A DNA stretch of 64,000 nucleotides from assembly GCA_039814715.1 (NCBI GenBank), contig JBCCAR010000009.1, forward strand, positions 31,404 to 95,403, read 5' to 3'. The position numbers and the translations under genes are program-made. The notes beneath the pieces were generated by a model. The model was not told the origin of the DNA. It did not search any database and saw nothing but the letters and a program-made list of their open reading frames with translations. The DNA comes from CAKZYD01 sp039814715 (GTDB taxonomy: Bacteria > Pseudomonadota > Alphaproteobacteria > Sphingomonadales > CAKZYD01). Position 1 is the first letter of the stretch. Every line of letters begins with the position of its first letter. Of this stretch, positions 53,270-61,166 are shown piece by piece.

Positions 53270-54766
53270 CTACGCGCCCTTGTCAAACGACCAGCCTTTA
53301 CCAAGGGCTGCGACTGCCGTCTGTAAGCCCCCAAGTAAATCATCTGCGATTAATCCAGGCCCAACAGCCCATGCTGCTTGCGAGTGTAGATAAACAGCGC
53401 CTGCAGCCGCGCGCGCAGCAGTGCCATGGCCTAAAAGCGCGCCAATACAGCCAGCGAGCACATCACCGCTGCCGGCTGTGGCAAGCCATGCTGGCGCGCG
53501 CGCATTCACATAGACTTCAGGCCCAGGCCCAACGATGATCGTATCAGGGCCTTTTAGGCAGAGCGCGCCCTCAATCTGAGCGCTCGCGGCCATAGCCTGC
53601 TCCAAGCGTGGGAGTTTTAGAAGCTCGGCAAATAAGCGCGCGAATTCACCAGCATGGGGCGTGATTACGTGATGCCGCTGTAACCGCTTTTGCCACCCTT
53701 CGCGTCCAATCAGTGTCAAGCAATCTGCGTCAAGTACAGTTGGCAAGTTGATGTCGAGCAGAACGTCTGTGATTGCAAGCGCCCTTTCATCCAACCCGAG
53801 ACCGGGGCCTGCAACAACCGCGCTTACTTTGCGCTTTGACAAAAGGTCCGGCAGATCACCCGCTTTGCGAACGGATGCTTGCATCAGTGCTTTGTCAGCG
53901 GTTTTCGCGCCCTGTGGCCCAGCGACTGTCACCAACCCTGCGCCGGTCCTAAGCGCCGCGCCTGCTGCCAATTTGGCCGCGCCCGCCCTATCTGCGCCGC
54001 CTGACAACACTGCCACATGGCCGCGTGTGTATTTATGGGCATCTGCCGCGAGGTGCAGACCAGATTGATCAGCCAGACAACTTGGCGAGATGATATGCCC
54101 GCAGGTATGTGCTCGTAACGCTGCTTCAGTGAGGCCGATATCTGCCACCCAAACCTTACCGCACGCGGTTCTCCCGGGTTCTAAAACATGGCCAAATTTA
54201 TGGGCGCCGAACGTTATCGTATGATCAGCGGACATGCTGCTGTGCGCATACATCTCCCCTAAGTCCTGTCCGTGTGCGCCAGATACGCCCGAAGGCAAAT
54301 CGACAGCGATATGCACTTTCGCCGCCTTTGCCATCGCCGTGAGCGTGCGTGCGACGCCATCCGGCAACGCCTTGTTCAGGCCCGCGCCAAAGAGGGCATC
54401 AACGCAGATATCAGCGGCAAATTCTGTGCTCTTTGCATCTGACAAGCGCTGAACGGGCCCGTCCCATTGCTGCGCTGCATGCAAGGCATCTCCCGTTAAA
54501 TCTAAGACCTCTGACATGGACCATATGGCAACGCGCCATCCCCAATCCTTCAAATACCGGGCGGCAACAAAGCCATCCCCGCCATTATTGCCTGGACCGC
54601 ATAAGATGTTGACGCGCCCTGGCCCTCGAAGCGATTGGCAAAGGCGGGCCGCAGCATGGCCTGCGCGGTCCATCAATATTTGGCCAGAAACCCCGGCTGC
54701 AATCGTATCTCGGTCCGCGCGCCACATGGCTGGCGGATCAAAAAGACGGGTCTTATCCAGTGTCAT
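53270..54766 (-). CDS. nnrD: Bifunctional NAD(P)H-hydrate epimerase / ADP-dependent dehydratase
   Basis: Repairs hydrated NAD(P)H: the N-terminal YjeF-N part (about 1-200) epimerises NAD(P)HX and the C-terminal ribokinase-like part (about 225-498) dehydrates it. Visible motifs: CGPGNNGGDGFVAARYL and VDALFGAGL in the first half, AGPGLGLDE, TPHAGEFARL and TAGSGDVLAGCIGALL in the second. 498 residues from the ATG at 54766; the upstream 49 residues of the open frame are cysteine-rich and lie in the intergenic region. It is read toward tRNA-Leu, divergent from the small lipoprotein gene. Confidence 0.92.
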   Translation of the reverse strand: MTLDKTRLFDPPAMWRADRDTIAAGVSGQILMDRAGHAAARLCQSLRGPGRVNILCGPGNNGGDGFVAARYLKDWGWRVAIWSMSEVLDLTGDALHAAQQWDGPVQRLSDAKSTEFAADICVDALFGAGLNKALPDGVARTLTAMAKAAKVHIAVDLPSGVSGAHGQDLGEMYAHSSMSADHTITFGAHKFGHVLEPGRTACGKVWVADIGLTEAALRAHTCGHIISPSCLADQSGLHLAADAHKYTRGHVAVLSGGADRAGAAKLAAGAALRTGAGLVTVAGPQGAKTADKALMQASVRKAGDLPDLLSKRKVSAVVAGPGLGLDERALAITDVLLDINLPTVLDADCLTLIGREGWQKRLQRHHVITPHAGEFARLFAELLKLPRLEQAMAASAQIEGALCLKGPDTIIVGPGPEVYVNARAPAWLATAGSGDVLAGCIGALLGHGTAARAAAGAVYLHSQAAWAVGPGLIADDLLGGLQTAVAALGKGWSFDKGA

Positions 54767-54895
54767 AGGACTAAAACTACACGCCCTTCCCTTCGGGCCA
54801 AACGCTAAATTGCTGATTTGACACGTGGTTGAGGATATTGCACACCACGCGTCTGCAACGAAGATGTTTGAAATCAGACAATCACCGAGAGTCAA

Positions 54896-55078
54896 TTGGC
54901 CCGTAAAACACACCGCGTTAGCCTATTTTTCCTATCGGCGGCATTCTTGCTCAGCGGATGCGCGACCTCCCCGCTTTACAGGGCAGATCCTAGTTCGGGC
55001 TATGGCACAGTCCCCCGTGACGAAATGGGCGAACCCATTTGGGACGAAGTTAAAAAAGTCCCTGAAAATTCGCCATAG
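54896..55078 (+). CDS. Small lipoprotein
   Basis: 60 residues with a textbook lipoprotein signal: basic start (MARKTHR), hydrophobic core and lipobox LLSGC with Cys22. The mature part is about 39 residues, rich in Gly, Pro and charged residues, with no recognised family. The start is TTG with GAGA six bases upstream; the frame is closed by TGA at 54869 and contains no ATG, so TTG is the only good candidate. Divergent from nnrD. Likely sorted by LolCD. Confidence 0.65.
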   Translation: MARKTHRVSLFFLSAAFLLSGCATSPLYRADPSSGYGTVPRDEMGEPIWDEVKKVPENSP

Positions 55079-55097
55079 AATTCAGCTGAATAGCGAA
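55065..55097 (-). terminator. Possible terminator after tRNA-His
   Basis: Minus strand: TTCGC/GCGAA outer stem with an inner palindromic ATTCAGCTGAAT and small bulges, followed by TTTT, starting 11 bases past the tRNA-His CCA. It overlaps the end of the convergent small lipoprotein gene. The imperfect stem keeps confidence low. Confidence 0.35.
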
Positions 55098-55107
55098 AGG
55101 GTGAAAC

Positions 55108-55185
55108 TGGGGCGAATGACGGGACTTGAACCCGCAACCTCCGGCATCACAAGCCGGCGCTCTAACCAATTGAGCTACACCCGCC
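55108..55185 (-). tRNA. tRNA-His (GTG) with encoded G-1
   Basis: Acceptor GCGGGTG/CATTCGC, anticodon loop TTGTGAT (GTG), T arm GGTTCAAGTCC and encoded CCA. The base before position 1 is G and the discriminator is C, so the canonical G-1:C73 histidine identity pair is present. Confidence 0.97.
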
Positions 55186-55383
55186 GCAAGGGCCGCTTGT
55201 CTAGGTCCGGCACGCCGCAAGGTCAAGGCTGTTTCCGCTGCGAAAGTTAGAAACACGCTCCTCAAAGACGGCTTTGAGCAAAATGCCTATTTTTTAAGCA
55301 GACTGATCAATTCACTCGCATCTGGGATGCTGCGTACGCTCTTCGTTAACCCACAATACCTGGAGATGGTTGGCATCGCGCCT

Positions 55384-55400
55384 CTGGCATGGTTTATGCT
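55384..55400 (+). promoter_or_regulatory. Sigma-54 (RpoN) type promoter for glnB-glnA
   Basis: CTGGCATGGTTTATGCT: GG and GC elements ten bases apart, matching TTGGCAC-N5-TTGC at most positions. The transcript would start near 55411, about 30 bases before the glnB start. Nitrogen control of glnBA by NtrC and RpoN is known in other alphaproteobacteria; no NtrC site was recognised here. Confidence 0.6.
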
Positions 55401-55442
55401 TAACGCGTGGTTGATACTTTGGGGAACAGAAAAGGCGCGCGC

Positions 55443-55781
55443 GTGAAAAAAATTGAAGCCATCATAAAGCCATTCAAGCTCGATGAAGTGAAAGAAGCAC
55501 TGCACGACGTCGGCATTACTGGCATCACGGTCTTGGAAGCGAAAGGGTTCGGGCGCCAAAAAGGCCATACTGAACTCTACCGCGGCGCTGAATATGTGGT
55601 TGATTTTTTGCCAAAGGTAAAAGTCGAAGTGATTGTGCCCGACAGCATCTTAACAGCCGCTCTTGAGGCGATAAGCCGGGCCGCGCGGACTGGGCGTATT
55701 GGCGATGGCAAAATTTTTGTGACGCCTGTCGATCAGGCCATCCGCATTCGTACTGGCGAAGAAGGCGATGACGCTATTTGA
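55443..55781 (+). CDS. glnB: Nitrogen regulatory protein P-II
   Basis: Trimeric signal protein that senses 2-oxoglutarate, ATP and glutamine and steers glutamine synthetase adenylylation and NtrB activity. 112 residues, full length. The uridylylation target Tyr51 lies in the T-loop (ELYRGAEYVVDF), and the C-terminal signature TGRIGDGKIFV is present. The GTG at 55443 is preferred: the family starts MKKIEAIIKPFKLDEV and AAGG lies upstream; an earlier GTG at 55407 would add 12 residues. It is 87 bases before glnA, the classic alphaproteobacterial glnBA operon. Confidence 0.96.
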   Translation: MKKIEAIIKPFKLDEVKEALHDVGITGITVLEAKGFGRQKGHTELYRGAEYVVDFLPKVKVEVIVPDSILTAALEAISRAARTGRIGDGKIFVTPVDQAIRIRTGEEGDDAI

Positions 55782-55868
55782 TTCTGCTGAAAAACTGTGC
55801 AAAGTGCGCGCCAACAGAGCCAATCTGTATGAGAGAGAAAAAGAGTTAAGCGAAGGAGCCTCGTTAGA

Positions 55869-57278
55869 ATGTCAACAGCAACTGAACTCGTCAAAAAACT
55901 AAAAGATGAGGATATACCGTGGGTTGACCTGCGCTTTACTGATCCGCGCGGGAAATGGCAGCACCTGACGATGTCCTCGAATTTCATGGACGAGGATGCG
56001 TTCGAAGAAGGCATCATGTTTGATGGCTCTTCTATCGCTGGATGGAAAGCCATTAATGAATCTGACATGATCTTGTCGCCAGATGCATCTAGCGCTGTTA
56101 TGGACCCATTTTGTGCTCAGCCAACCATGATTGTGTTCTGTTCGATCAAAGACCCTGGCACAGGCGAAGGGTACAACCGCTGCCCGCGTTCTATCGCAGT
56201 TGCTGCCCAAGAATACCTTAAATTCACAGGCATCGGCGATACGGCTTATTTTGGCCCAGAACCAGAGTTCTTCGTTTTTGACGATGTGCGCTTTAAAGTC
56301 GACTACGACACAGCTTTCTACAAAATCGATGACGTAGAGGGTCCGTATAACACCGACCGCATGTATGAAGAAGGTAACTATGCACACCGGCCGCGGGCAA
56401 AGGGTGGGTATTTCCCAGTTCCGCCAGTGGATAGTGCGCAGGACATGCGCGGTGAAATGGTCTCTACCATGATGGCCATGGGCCTCGACATGGACAAGCA
56501 TCACCACGAAGTCGGCGCCAGCCAGCACGAGCTTGGCATCACCTATTCCGAGCTTTTGAAAACCGCCGATAATGTCCAAATCTATAAGTATGTGACCCAT
56601 ATGGTGGCACACAGCTATGGCAAATCAGCAACTTTCATGCCCAAGCCAGTGGCAAGCGACAACGGGTCTGGCATGCATACGCACCAGTCCATCTGGAAAG
56701 ACGGACAACCGTTATTTGCTGGCGATAAGTATGCCGACCTCAGCCAGGAGTGCTTATGGTATATCGGCGGCATCGTGAAGCACGCACGCGCCTTGAACGC
56801 ATTCACAAACGCGTCAACCAACAGCTACAAACGTTTGACGCCGGGCTTTGAAGCCCCTGTGCTTCTTGCCTATTCAGCGCGCAATCGCTCTGCCTCAATC
56901 CGCATTCCGTATGTGTCGAGCCCCAAAGGTAAGCGTCTAGAAGCGCGCTTCCCTGACCCAACAGCGAATCCTTATCTAGCGTTTTCTGCCATGTTGATGG
57001 CTGGCCTTGATGGCATTCAGAACAAGATTGATCCAGGCGACGCCATGGACAAAGACTTGTATGCGCTGCCGCCGGAAGAACTGGTCGGCATCCCGACAGT
57101 GGCAAACTCTCTTGAACAAGCCTGTGAAGCATTGGACGCTGATCGCGACTTCTTGAAGAAGGGCGATGTCTTTAACGATGATCAGATCAATGCCTATCTC
57201 GAACTTAAGGACGAGGAAGTCTCACGTGAGCGTTTGACGCCGAGCCCAGTCGAGTTTGACATGTATTATTCGGTTTAA
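55869..57278 (+). CDS. glnA: Glutamine synthetase type I
   Basis: Dodecameric enzyme that assimilates ammonium into glutamine. 469 residues. The metal/ATP regions are visible: MFDGSSIAGWKAINESDM (about 48-65), the NGSGMHTHQSIWKDG block (about 268) and RNRSASIRIP. The adenylylation tyrosine is Tyr398 in KDLYALPPEE, so it is predicted to be switched off by GlnE under GlnB control. AAGGAG lies upstream of the start. Confidence 0.97.
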   Translation: MSTATELVKKLKDEDIPWVDLRFTDPRGKWQHLTMSSNFMDEDAFEEGIMFDGSSIAGWKAINESDMILSPDASSAVMDPFCAQPTMIVFCSIKDPGTGEGYNRCPRSIAVAAQEYLKFTGIGDTAYFGPEPEFFVFDDVRFKVDYDTAFYKIDDVEGPYNTDRMYEEGNYAHRPRAKGGYFPVPPVDSAQDMRGEMVSTMMAMGLDMDKHHHEVGASQHELGITYSELLKTADNVQIYKYVTHMVAHSYGKSATFMPKPVASDNGSGMHTHQSIWKDGQPLFAGDKYADLSQECLWYIGGIVKHARALNAFTNASTNSYKRLTPGFEAPVLLAYSARNRSASIRIPYVSSPKGKRLEARFPDPTANPYLAFSAMLMAGLDGIQNKIDPGDAMDKDLYALPPEELVGIPTVANSLEQACEALDADRDFLKKGDVFNDDQINAYLELKDEEVSRERLTPSPVEFDMYYSV

Positions 57279-57326
57279 CGCGCTCTTTCTGCAGCTCTCT
57301 GCAGCAGAACAGCTACGAATTAAAGC

Positions 57327-57357
57327 GGGCGGGAGGTTTACCTTCCGCCCTTTTTTT
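57327..57357 (+). terminator. Terminator after glnA
   Basis: 10-bp stem GGGCGGGAGG/CCTTCCGCCC (one G-T pair), TTTA loop and seven T, 48 bases past the glnA stop. Confidence 0.92.
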
Positions 57358-57582
57358 GGTTGACCACGCCAAAGCATGATTGCTTATGCATAGGGGTAGT
57401 GCTAAAGCACCTATATGCTGCAGCGCACAAACACAAACTGTCTTAAAAGACTACAGCACGCAGCAAATAATCAAAAACAATTCTGTGGGCACGCAAACGC
57501 CAAAGATAGTCCACTGTTGAAATGCCACAGAAAGCGTCTAAACCACTGAATTTAAATATATAATCGTCTTCTAGGTGCAAAT
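57358..57582. other. Gap without recognised gene
   Basis: 225 bases after the glnA terminator. I see no coding sequence; there is one small hairpin (GTGCT-AA-AGCAC with ATAG/CTAT outside, near 57391-57414) and otherwise AT-rich sequence. Confidence 0.5.
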
Positions 57583-57657
57583 AAAAAAGGCTGCGCGAAC
57601 GAGCCGCGCAGCCGAGTAACAGATCCTTTGGGGAGGATCGCTTTCCTTTCGAAAAGC
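57583..57657 (-). ncRNA. Candidate small RNA with anti-SD-like loop and terminator
   Basis: Read on the minus strand: hairpin GCTTT/AAAGC (57640-57657), hairpin GATCCT-CCCCAA-AGGATC (57622-57639) and a strong terminator, 9-bp stem GGCTGCGCG/CGCGCAGCC with seven-base loop and six T (57583-57613). A TATCAT box at 57662-57667 is at the right distance to be its -10. The second hairpin exposes a CCTCCCC run that could pair with Shine-Dalgarno sequences, as in known alphaproteobacterial sRNAs. Alternatively the terminator may simply end the minus-strand gene at 58.0-58.4 kb. Confidence 0.45.
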
Positions 57658-57765
57658 TGAAATGATATTGCCTTGCGGTGATTTATATTGCAACGCAAAA
57701 AGATGCAGCCTGAGTTGCGATTAATGCAACCGTACTATACGTGCGTGCAACTGTGCCCGCAGATG

Positions 57766-58033
57766 CTAGTGGATTGGCTCAGGCAAATGGTACCCATAGG
57801 ACGCTTTTCCAAGTTCATCAGGTCAGGCGCGCGGCGTGCGGTGATGCGGTGCATCACAAGCGGCGAGCAACGCAGCCGGTGAGCTTGGAAAAACGCCCTT
57901 CGGGTCCCAAATTCCGGCGTCTCGGTGCGTCGACGGATTTTGACGATGCACCGCATCGCCTGCAAACCGCCTCCTGCCGAGACCCCGGACCTTGGGATCC
58001 TATGGGTGCCATTTGGCTGAGCCAATCCACTAG
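57766..58033. repeat. 268-bp palindromic element with 36-bp terminal inverted repeats
   Basis: Outer arms 57766-57801 and 58033-57998 match at 34 of 36 positions and both end in CTAG. Inside are two further hairpin arms: arm 1 pairs 57802-57819 with 57878-57895, and arm 2 pairs 57903-57925 with 57977-58000. Each arm holds a GATGC/GCATC mini-hairpin (57843-57855 and 57945-57957), which are exact reverse complements, with loops GGT and ACC. No transposase is encoded. It could be a MITE-like mobile element, a REP-type composite or a structured RNA. Short open frames cross it on both strands but show no protein family. Confidence 0.85.
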
Positions 58034-58371
58034 TTTGATTGGAGCGGATCGTTATGCCGTCGCTTTTGCTTCACATCGCGGTCTTGGTCAAAGGAATCAC
58101 GGCGATCACGGCGGAAGAACTGTGTAGACGTTAGCGCTTCAGTCGACAGCAATTTAGATGCTGGAAACTTTCCGCAGCGATCTAACAGAACATGTGGCAA
58201 CTTACTTGACGGCGGCTGATAGACCTTGCTTACAATCCAAACATGATGCGGCGGGCGACTTTCAAAGTATTTATCGCCAGCGACAGGCAAGTTCTGTGTG
58301 TCCACTGGCGTACCCTCGTCTGCGCCTTGCAATAACTTGCGTGCGCCGCGCTGTAGATTTGTCCATTCCAT
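58030..58371 (-). CDS. Small conserved-looking protein of unknown function
   Basis: 113 residues from ATG at 58371, or 91 from a GTG at 58305 that has the better ribosome-binding site (GAGGG). The central block PVAGDKYFESRPPHHVWIV followed by a strand-rich stretch (KLPHVLLDR, LLSTEALTSTQFFRR) looks like a small beta-rich domain I associate with short hypothetical proteins of alphaproteobacteria; I cannot name it. The tail is basic and Asp-rich. The TAG stop is formed by the CTAG at the right end of the palindromic element, so the original C-terminus may have been altered. Divergent from parE. Confidence 0.5.
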   Translation of the reverse strand: MEWTNLQRGARKLLQGADEGTPVDTQNLPVAGDKYFESRPPHHVWIVSKVYQPPSSKLPHVLLDRCGKFPASKLLSTEALTSTQFFRRDRRDSFDQDRDVKQKRRHNDPLQSN

Positions 58372-58529
58372 GATGTGTGTTGCCCATTGCCGTATGTGAC
58401 ATTTTTGGGCCTGAAGGCGTTAACAAAGGGTTGCAAAACACACAGCGTTTTATCTCTTTTTGCATTAATCGTTGCAGTCCCCTCAAACGCACCATATTTT
58501 GTAGAGGCTGAAGGAACGACCACAACACT

Positions 58530-60539
58530 ATGACCGAAACTGATCTGTTTTCGCATGCACAATCCGCCTCTCAAAAAGGGGCGACGCCAGCTGAGAAAGG
58601 CTATTCGAGCGCAGACATTGAGGTTTTAGAGGGCCTTGAACCCGTACGGCGCCGACCAGGCATGTATATTGGCGGAACCGACGAGCGCGCGCTACATCAT
58701 CTCGCCGCGGAGATCCTCGATAACGCGATGGACGAAGCGGTTGCTGGCCACGCGGACCGCATTGAAATGATCTTAGGCGATGACGGTAGTTTAACGATTT
58801 CCGACAATGGGCGCGGCATCCCGGTTGATCCTCACCCAAAATACCCAGATAAATCAGCGCTTGAAGTCGTGGTGACCACACTTCATGCCGGTGGGAAATT
58901 CTCAGACAAGGCCTATGCCACGTCAGGCGGCCTTCACGGCGTGGGCATCAGCGTTGTTAATGCGCTTTCAACCAGCTTCGTGGTGGAGGTGGCGCGTAAT
59001 CGAACCCTGTATCGGCAGTCATTTAGTCAAGGCAACGCCCTCGCTGGCCTTGAAACAATTGGACCAGTCCAAAACCGCCGCGGGACTACGGTTACATTTT
59101 TGCCCGATACAGAAATTTTTGGTGCCCTCAAGTTCAAGGCGGCCCGGCTTTATAAGCTGGCGCGCTCCAAAGCGTATCTGTTTCGCGGTGTGCAAATCCG
59201 CTGGTCTTGCTCTGAAAGTGAGACGGCGGGCGGCGCTGTTCCAGCGGAAGCTGTCCTTAGTTTTCCTGGCGGACTAGCAGATTATTTGGCCGAGACAATG
59301 GCAGACCGGCCGACCGTCGCAGAAGCGCCATTTGCAGGACGGATAGACTTTCCTGATGCGAAAGGCACTGTGGAATGGGCTGTGCATTGGCCGACCTACG
59401 GCGATGGCCTCTCAGAGAGCTATTGCAACACCATCCCAACGCCTCAGGGGGGTACGCACGAAGCTGGACTGCGCAGCGCCCTTGGAAAAGGCGTAAAAGC
59501 GTTCGCCGAAATGACGAGCGCAAAAATTGCAAAGGACATAACGGCGGAAGATGTGATCGGCGGGGCGTGCTTTGGCCTCTCCGTCTTCATCCGCGATCCT
59601 CAGTTTCAAGGCCAAACCAAAGACAAACTGTCTACCCTTGAAGCTCATAAACTCGTTGAAACGGCCATCCGTGACCAGTTTGACCATTGGCTATCTGAGG
59701 TTCCTGACCGGACATCGGGTCTTATGGAGTGGGTATTAGAGCGCGTTGAAGAGCGCCAGCGCCGGCGCCAAGAAAAAGAAATCAAGCGCCAGAAAGCGAC
59801 GAATAAACGAAAATTACGACTTCCAGGCAAGCTGACGGATTGCACGTTAGGCAGCGCCGATGGATCAGAGCTCTTTATCGTGGAAGGCGACTCCGCCGGC
59901 GGCTCAGCCAAACAAGCGCGCAACCGCAAAACCCAGGCCATCTTGCCAATCCGCGGCAAAATTCTGAATGTGGCAAGTGCCACGGCTGAAAAAATCAAAG
60001 GCAATCAAGAGATTGCAGACATCCTCATGGCGCTGGGCTGCGGCACGCGCGATGCTTACCGCGGTGATGATCTACGCTACGGTAAAATTATCATCATGAC
60101 GGACGCAGATGTCGATGGCGCGCATATTGCGACCTTGCTTATGACGTTCTTCTTCCGCGAAATACCCAAGATGGTGCAAGAAGGCCGCCTATACCTGGCC
60201 CAGCCGCCGCTTTACAGGATCGCCCAGGGATCAAAGGTTCTCTATGCGCGCGACGACGATCACCGCGAAGAATTGTTTGCCAGCGAGTTCCAAGGCCGCG
60301 GGAAAATCGATATTTCCCGCTTTAAAGGCCTCGGCGAAATGCCGCCCGCACAGCTTAAAGAAACAACGATGAACCCCGCGAACCGCACCTTGCTGCGCGT
60401 GACCTTGCCAGAGGAATTTGGCGAGCGGTATGAAGCGCGCGACCTTGTCGAGCGGCTCATGGGCCGCAAGGCAGAACATCGCTTTGACTTCATTCAGGAA
60501 AAGGCAGAGTTCGTCGATGAAGAAGCCGTCGATATCTAA
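58530..60539 (+). CDS. parE: DNA topoisomerase IV subunit B
   Basis: ATPase subunit of topoisomerase IV, which unlinks daughter chromosomes. 669 residues. The GHKL ATPase motifs are EILDNAMDEAVAGH, DNGRGIPVDPHPKYP and GGLHGVGISVVNALS (about 65-145); the Toprim domain has EGDSAGGSAKQARNR and MTDADVDGAHI. The length and lack of the GyrB C-terminal insertion favour ParE over GyrB. A partner parC is not in the window. About 24 unconserved residues precede the core (DIEVLEGLEPVRRRPGMYIG). Confidence 0.94.
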   Translation: MTETDLFSHAQSASQKGATPAEKGYSSADIEVLEGLEPVRRRPGMYIGGTDERALHHLAAEILDNAMDEAVAGHADRIEMILGDDGSLTISDNGRGIPVDPHPKYPDKSALEVVVTTLHAGGKFSDKAYATSGGLHGVGISVVNALSTSFVVEVARNRTLYRQSFSQGNALAGLETIGPVQNRRGTTVTFLPDTEIFGALKFKAARLYKLARSKAYLFRGVQIRWSCSESETAGGAVPAEAVLSFPGGLADYLAETMADRPTVAEAPFAGRIDFPDAKGTVEWAVHWPTYGDGLSESYCNTIPTPQGGTHEAGLRSALGKGVKAFAEMTSAKIAKDITAEDVIGGACFGLSVFIRDPQFQGQTKDKLSTLEAHKLVETAIRDQFDHWLSEVPDRTSGLMEWVLERVEERQRRRQEKEIKRQKATNKRKLRLPGKLTDCTLGSADGSELFIVEGDSAGGSAKQARNRKTQAILPIRGKILNVASATAEKIKGNQEIADILMALGCGTRDAYRGDDLRYGKIIIMTDADVDGAHIATLLMTFFFREIPKMVQEGRLYLAQPPLYRIAQGSKVLYARDDDHREELFASEFQGRGKIDISRFKGLGEMPPAQLKETTMNPANRTLLRVTLPEEFGERYEARDLVERLMGRKAEHRFDFIQEKAEFVDEEAVDI

Positions 60540-61162
60540 AGCAGGCTTGGAATTTCGCTAAGGCTCTGGACGGGTGTAACGCCTGGCTGCGTTTGAAAAT
60601 CTCCATACGCGAAAACACGCATTTTCGCTGCAAGCGCGGCTTCAACGCCGGCCTGGCTATCTTCAATCACGATCGCATGTTGCGGCTCGGCCCCCATCTC
60701 TTTGCATGCATAGAGAAAAAGATCTGGCTCGGGCTTTCCCCGCATGACTTGTGTTGCGGAAAAAATCTTGCCGCTGAAGTAGTGTTTAAGGCCTGTGATA
60801 GCGAGGGTAACATCCATCTTACCAAAGCTGCCAGATGACGCGATACATGTCTGATAGCCCTTTGCTTGAACCCACTCTATCAGCGCTTCAGCGCCTTCAA
60901 TTGGCTTTAGCTCCCGCTCAAAGCGCGCAAATGTTTCGGCTTGCAGCGTGTCTAAAAAATCTAGCGGCAAGGGGGTGCCTAGGGCTGCTTCAGATTTCGC
61001 GAGTATTGAGGCCATCGACAGCCCTTTATAGCGCTCGATAGCCTCGTCGGCCGTTGTCGCCAGGCCGACATTTGTGAGCCATTCCGCGGTGACCGCGTTT
61101 GCAATACCTTCGCTGTCGACCAGAACCCCGTCACAATCGAAAATGATCAGATCTGTACGCAT
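60536..61162 (-). CDS. HAD-superfamily phosphatase (subfamily IA)
   Basis: Predicted small-molecule phosphatase or phosphoglucomutase-like enzyme, 208 residues. The nucleophile motif FDCDGVLVDSE lies at residues 7-17, motif II is ASSGSFGKMDV and the acidic motif is VIEDSQAGVEAA. The substrate is not determined by sequence. The ATG at 61162 begins right before the motif; the longer open frame adds 38 residues overlapping msrQ. Convergent with parE, the stop codons overlapping by four bases. Confidence 0.85.
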   Translation of the reverse strand: MRTDLIIFDCDGVLVDSEGIANAVTAEWLTNVGLATTADEAIERYKGLSMASILAKSEAALGTPLPLDFLDTLQAETFARFERELKPIEGAEALIEWVQAKGYQTCIASSGSFGKMDVTLAITGLKHYFSGKIFSATQVMRGKPEPDLFLYACKEMGAEPQHAIVIEDSQAGVEAALAAKMRVFAYGDFQTQPGVTPVQSLSEIPSLL

Positions 61163-61166
61163 CTTT

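Noticed and set aside
54767..54913. N-terminal extension of nnrD by 49 codons
   Set aside because: The extension is cysteine-rich, unlike the family, and lies in the divergent promoter region; the ATG at 54766 begins the conserved part.
53056..55185. tRNA-Leu and tRNA-His as integration sites for a genomic island
   Set aside because: No integrase gene and no duplicated tRNA 3' end was seen nearby; the genes between them (nnrD and a small lipoprotein) look like ordinary chromosomal genes.
55407..55442. Longer glnB starting at an upstream GTG
   Set aside because: It would add 12 residues not found in P-II proteins, and it overlaps the predicted transcript start region of the sigma-54 promoter.
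57735..58127. Open reading frames of 96 and 128 codons crossing the palindromic element on opposite strands
   Set aside because: They share end sequences only because the element is palindromic, show no recognised family and no ribosome-binding site; treated as by-products of the repeat.
58230..58574. Minus-strand frames of 114 and 85 codons overlapping the parE start
   Set aside because: They overlap parE or the better-supported small gene at 58030-58371, and their composition does not look protein-coding.
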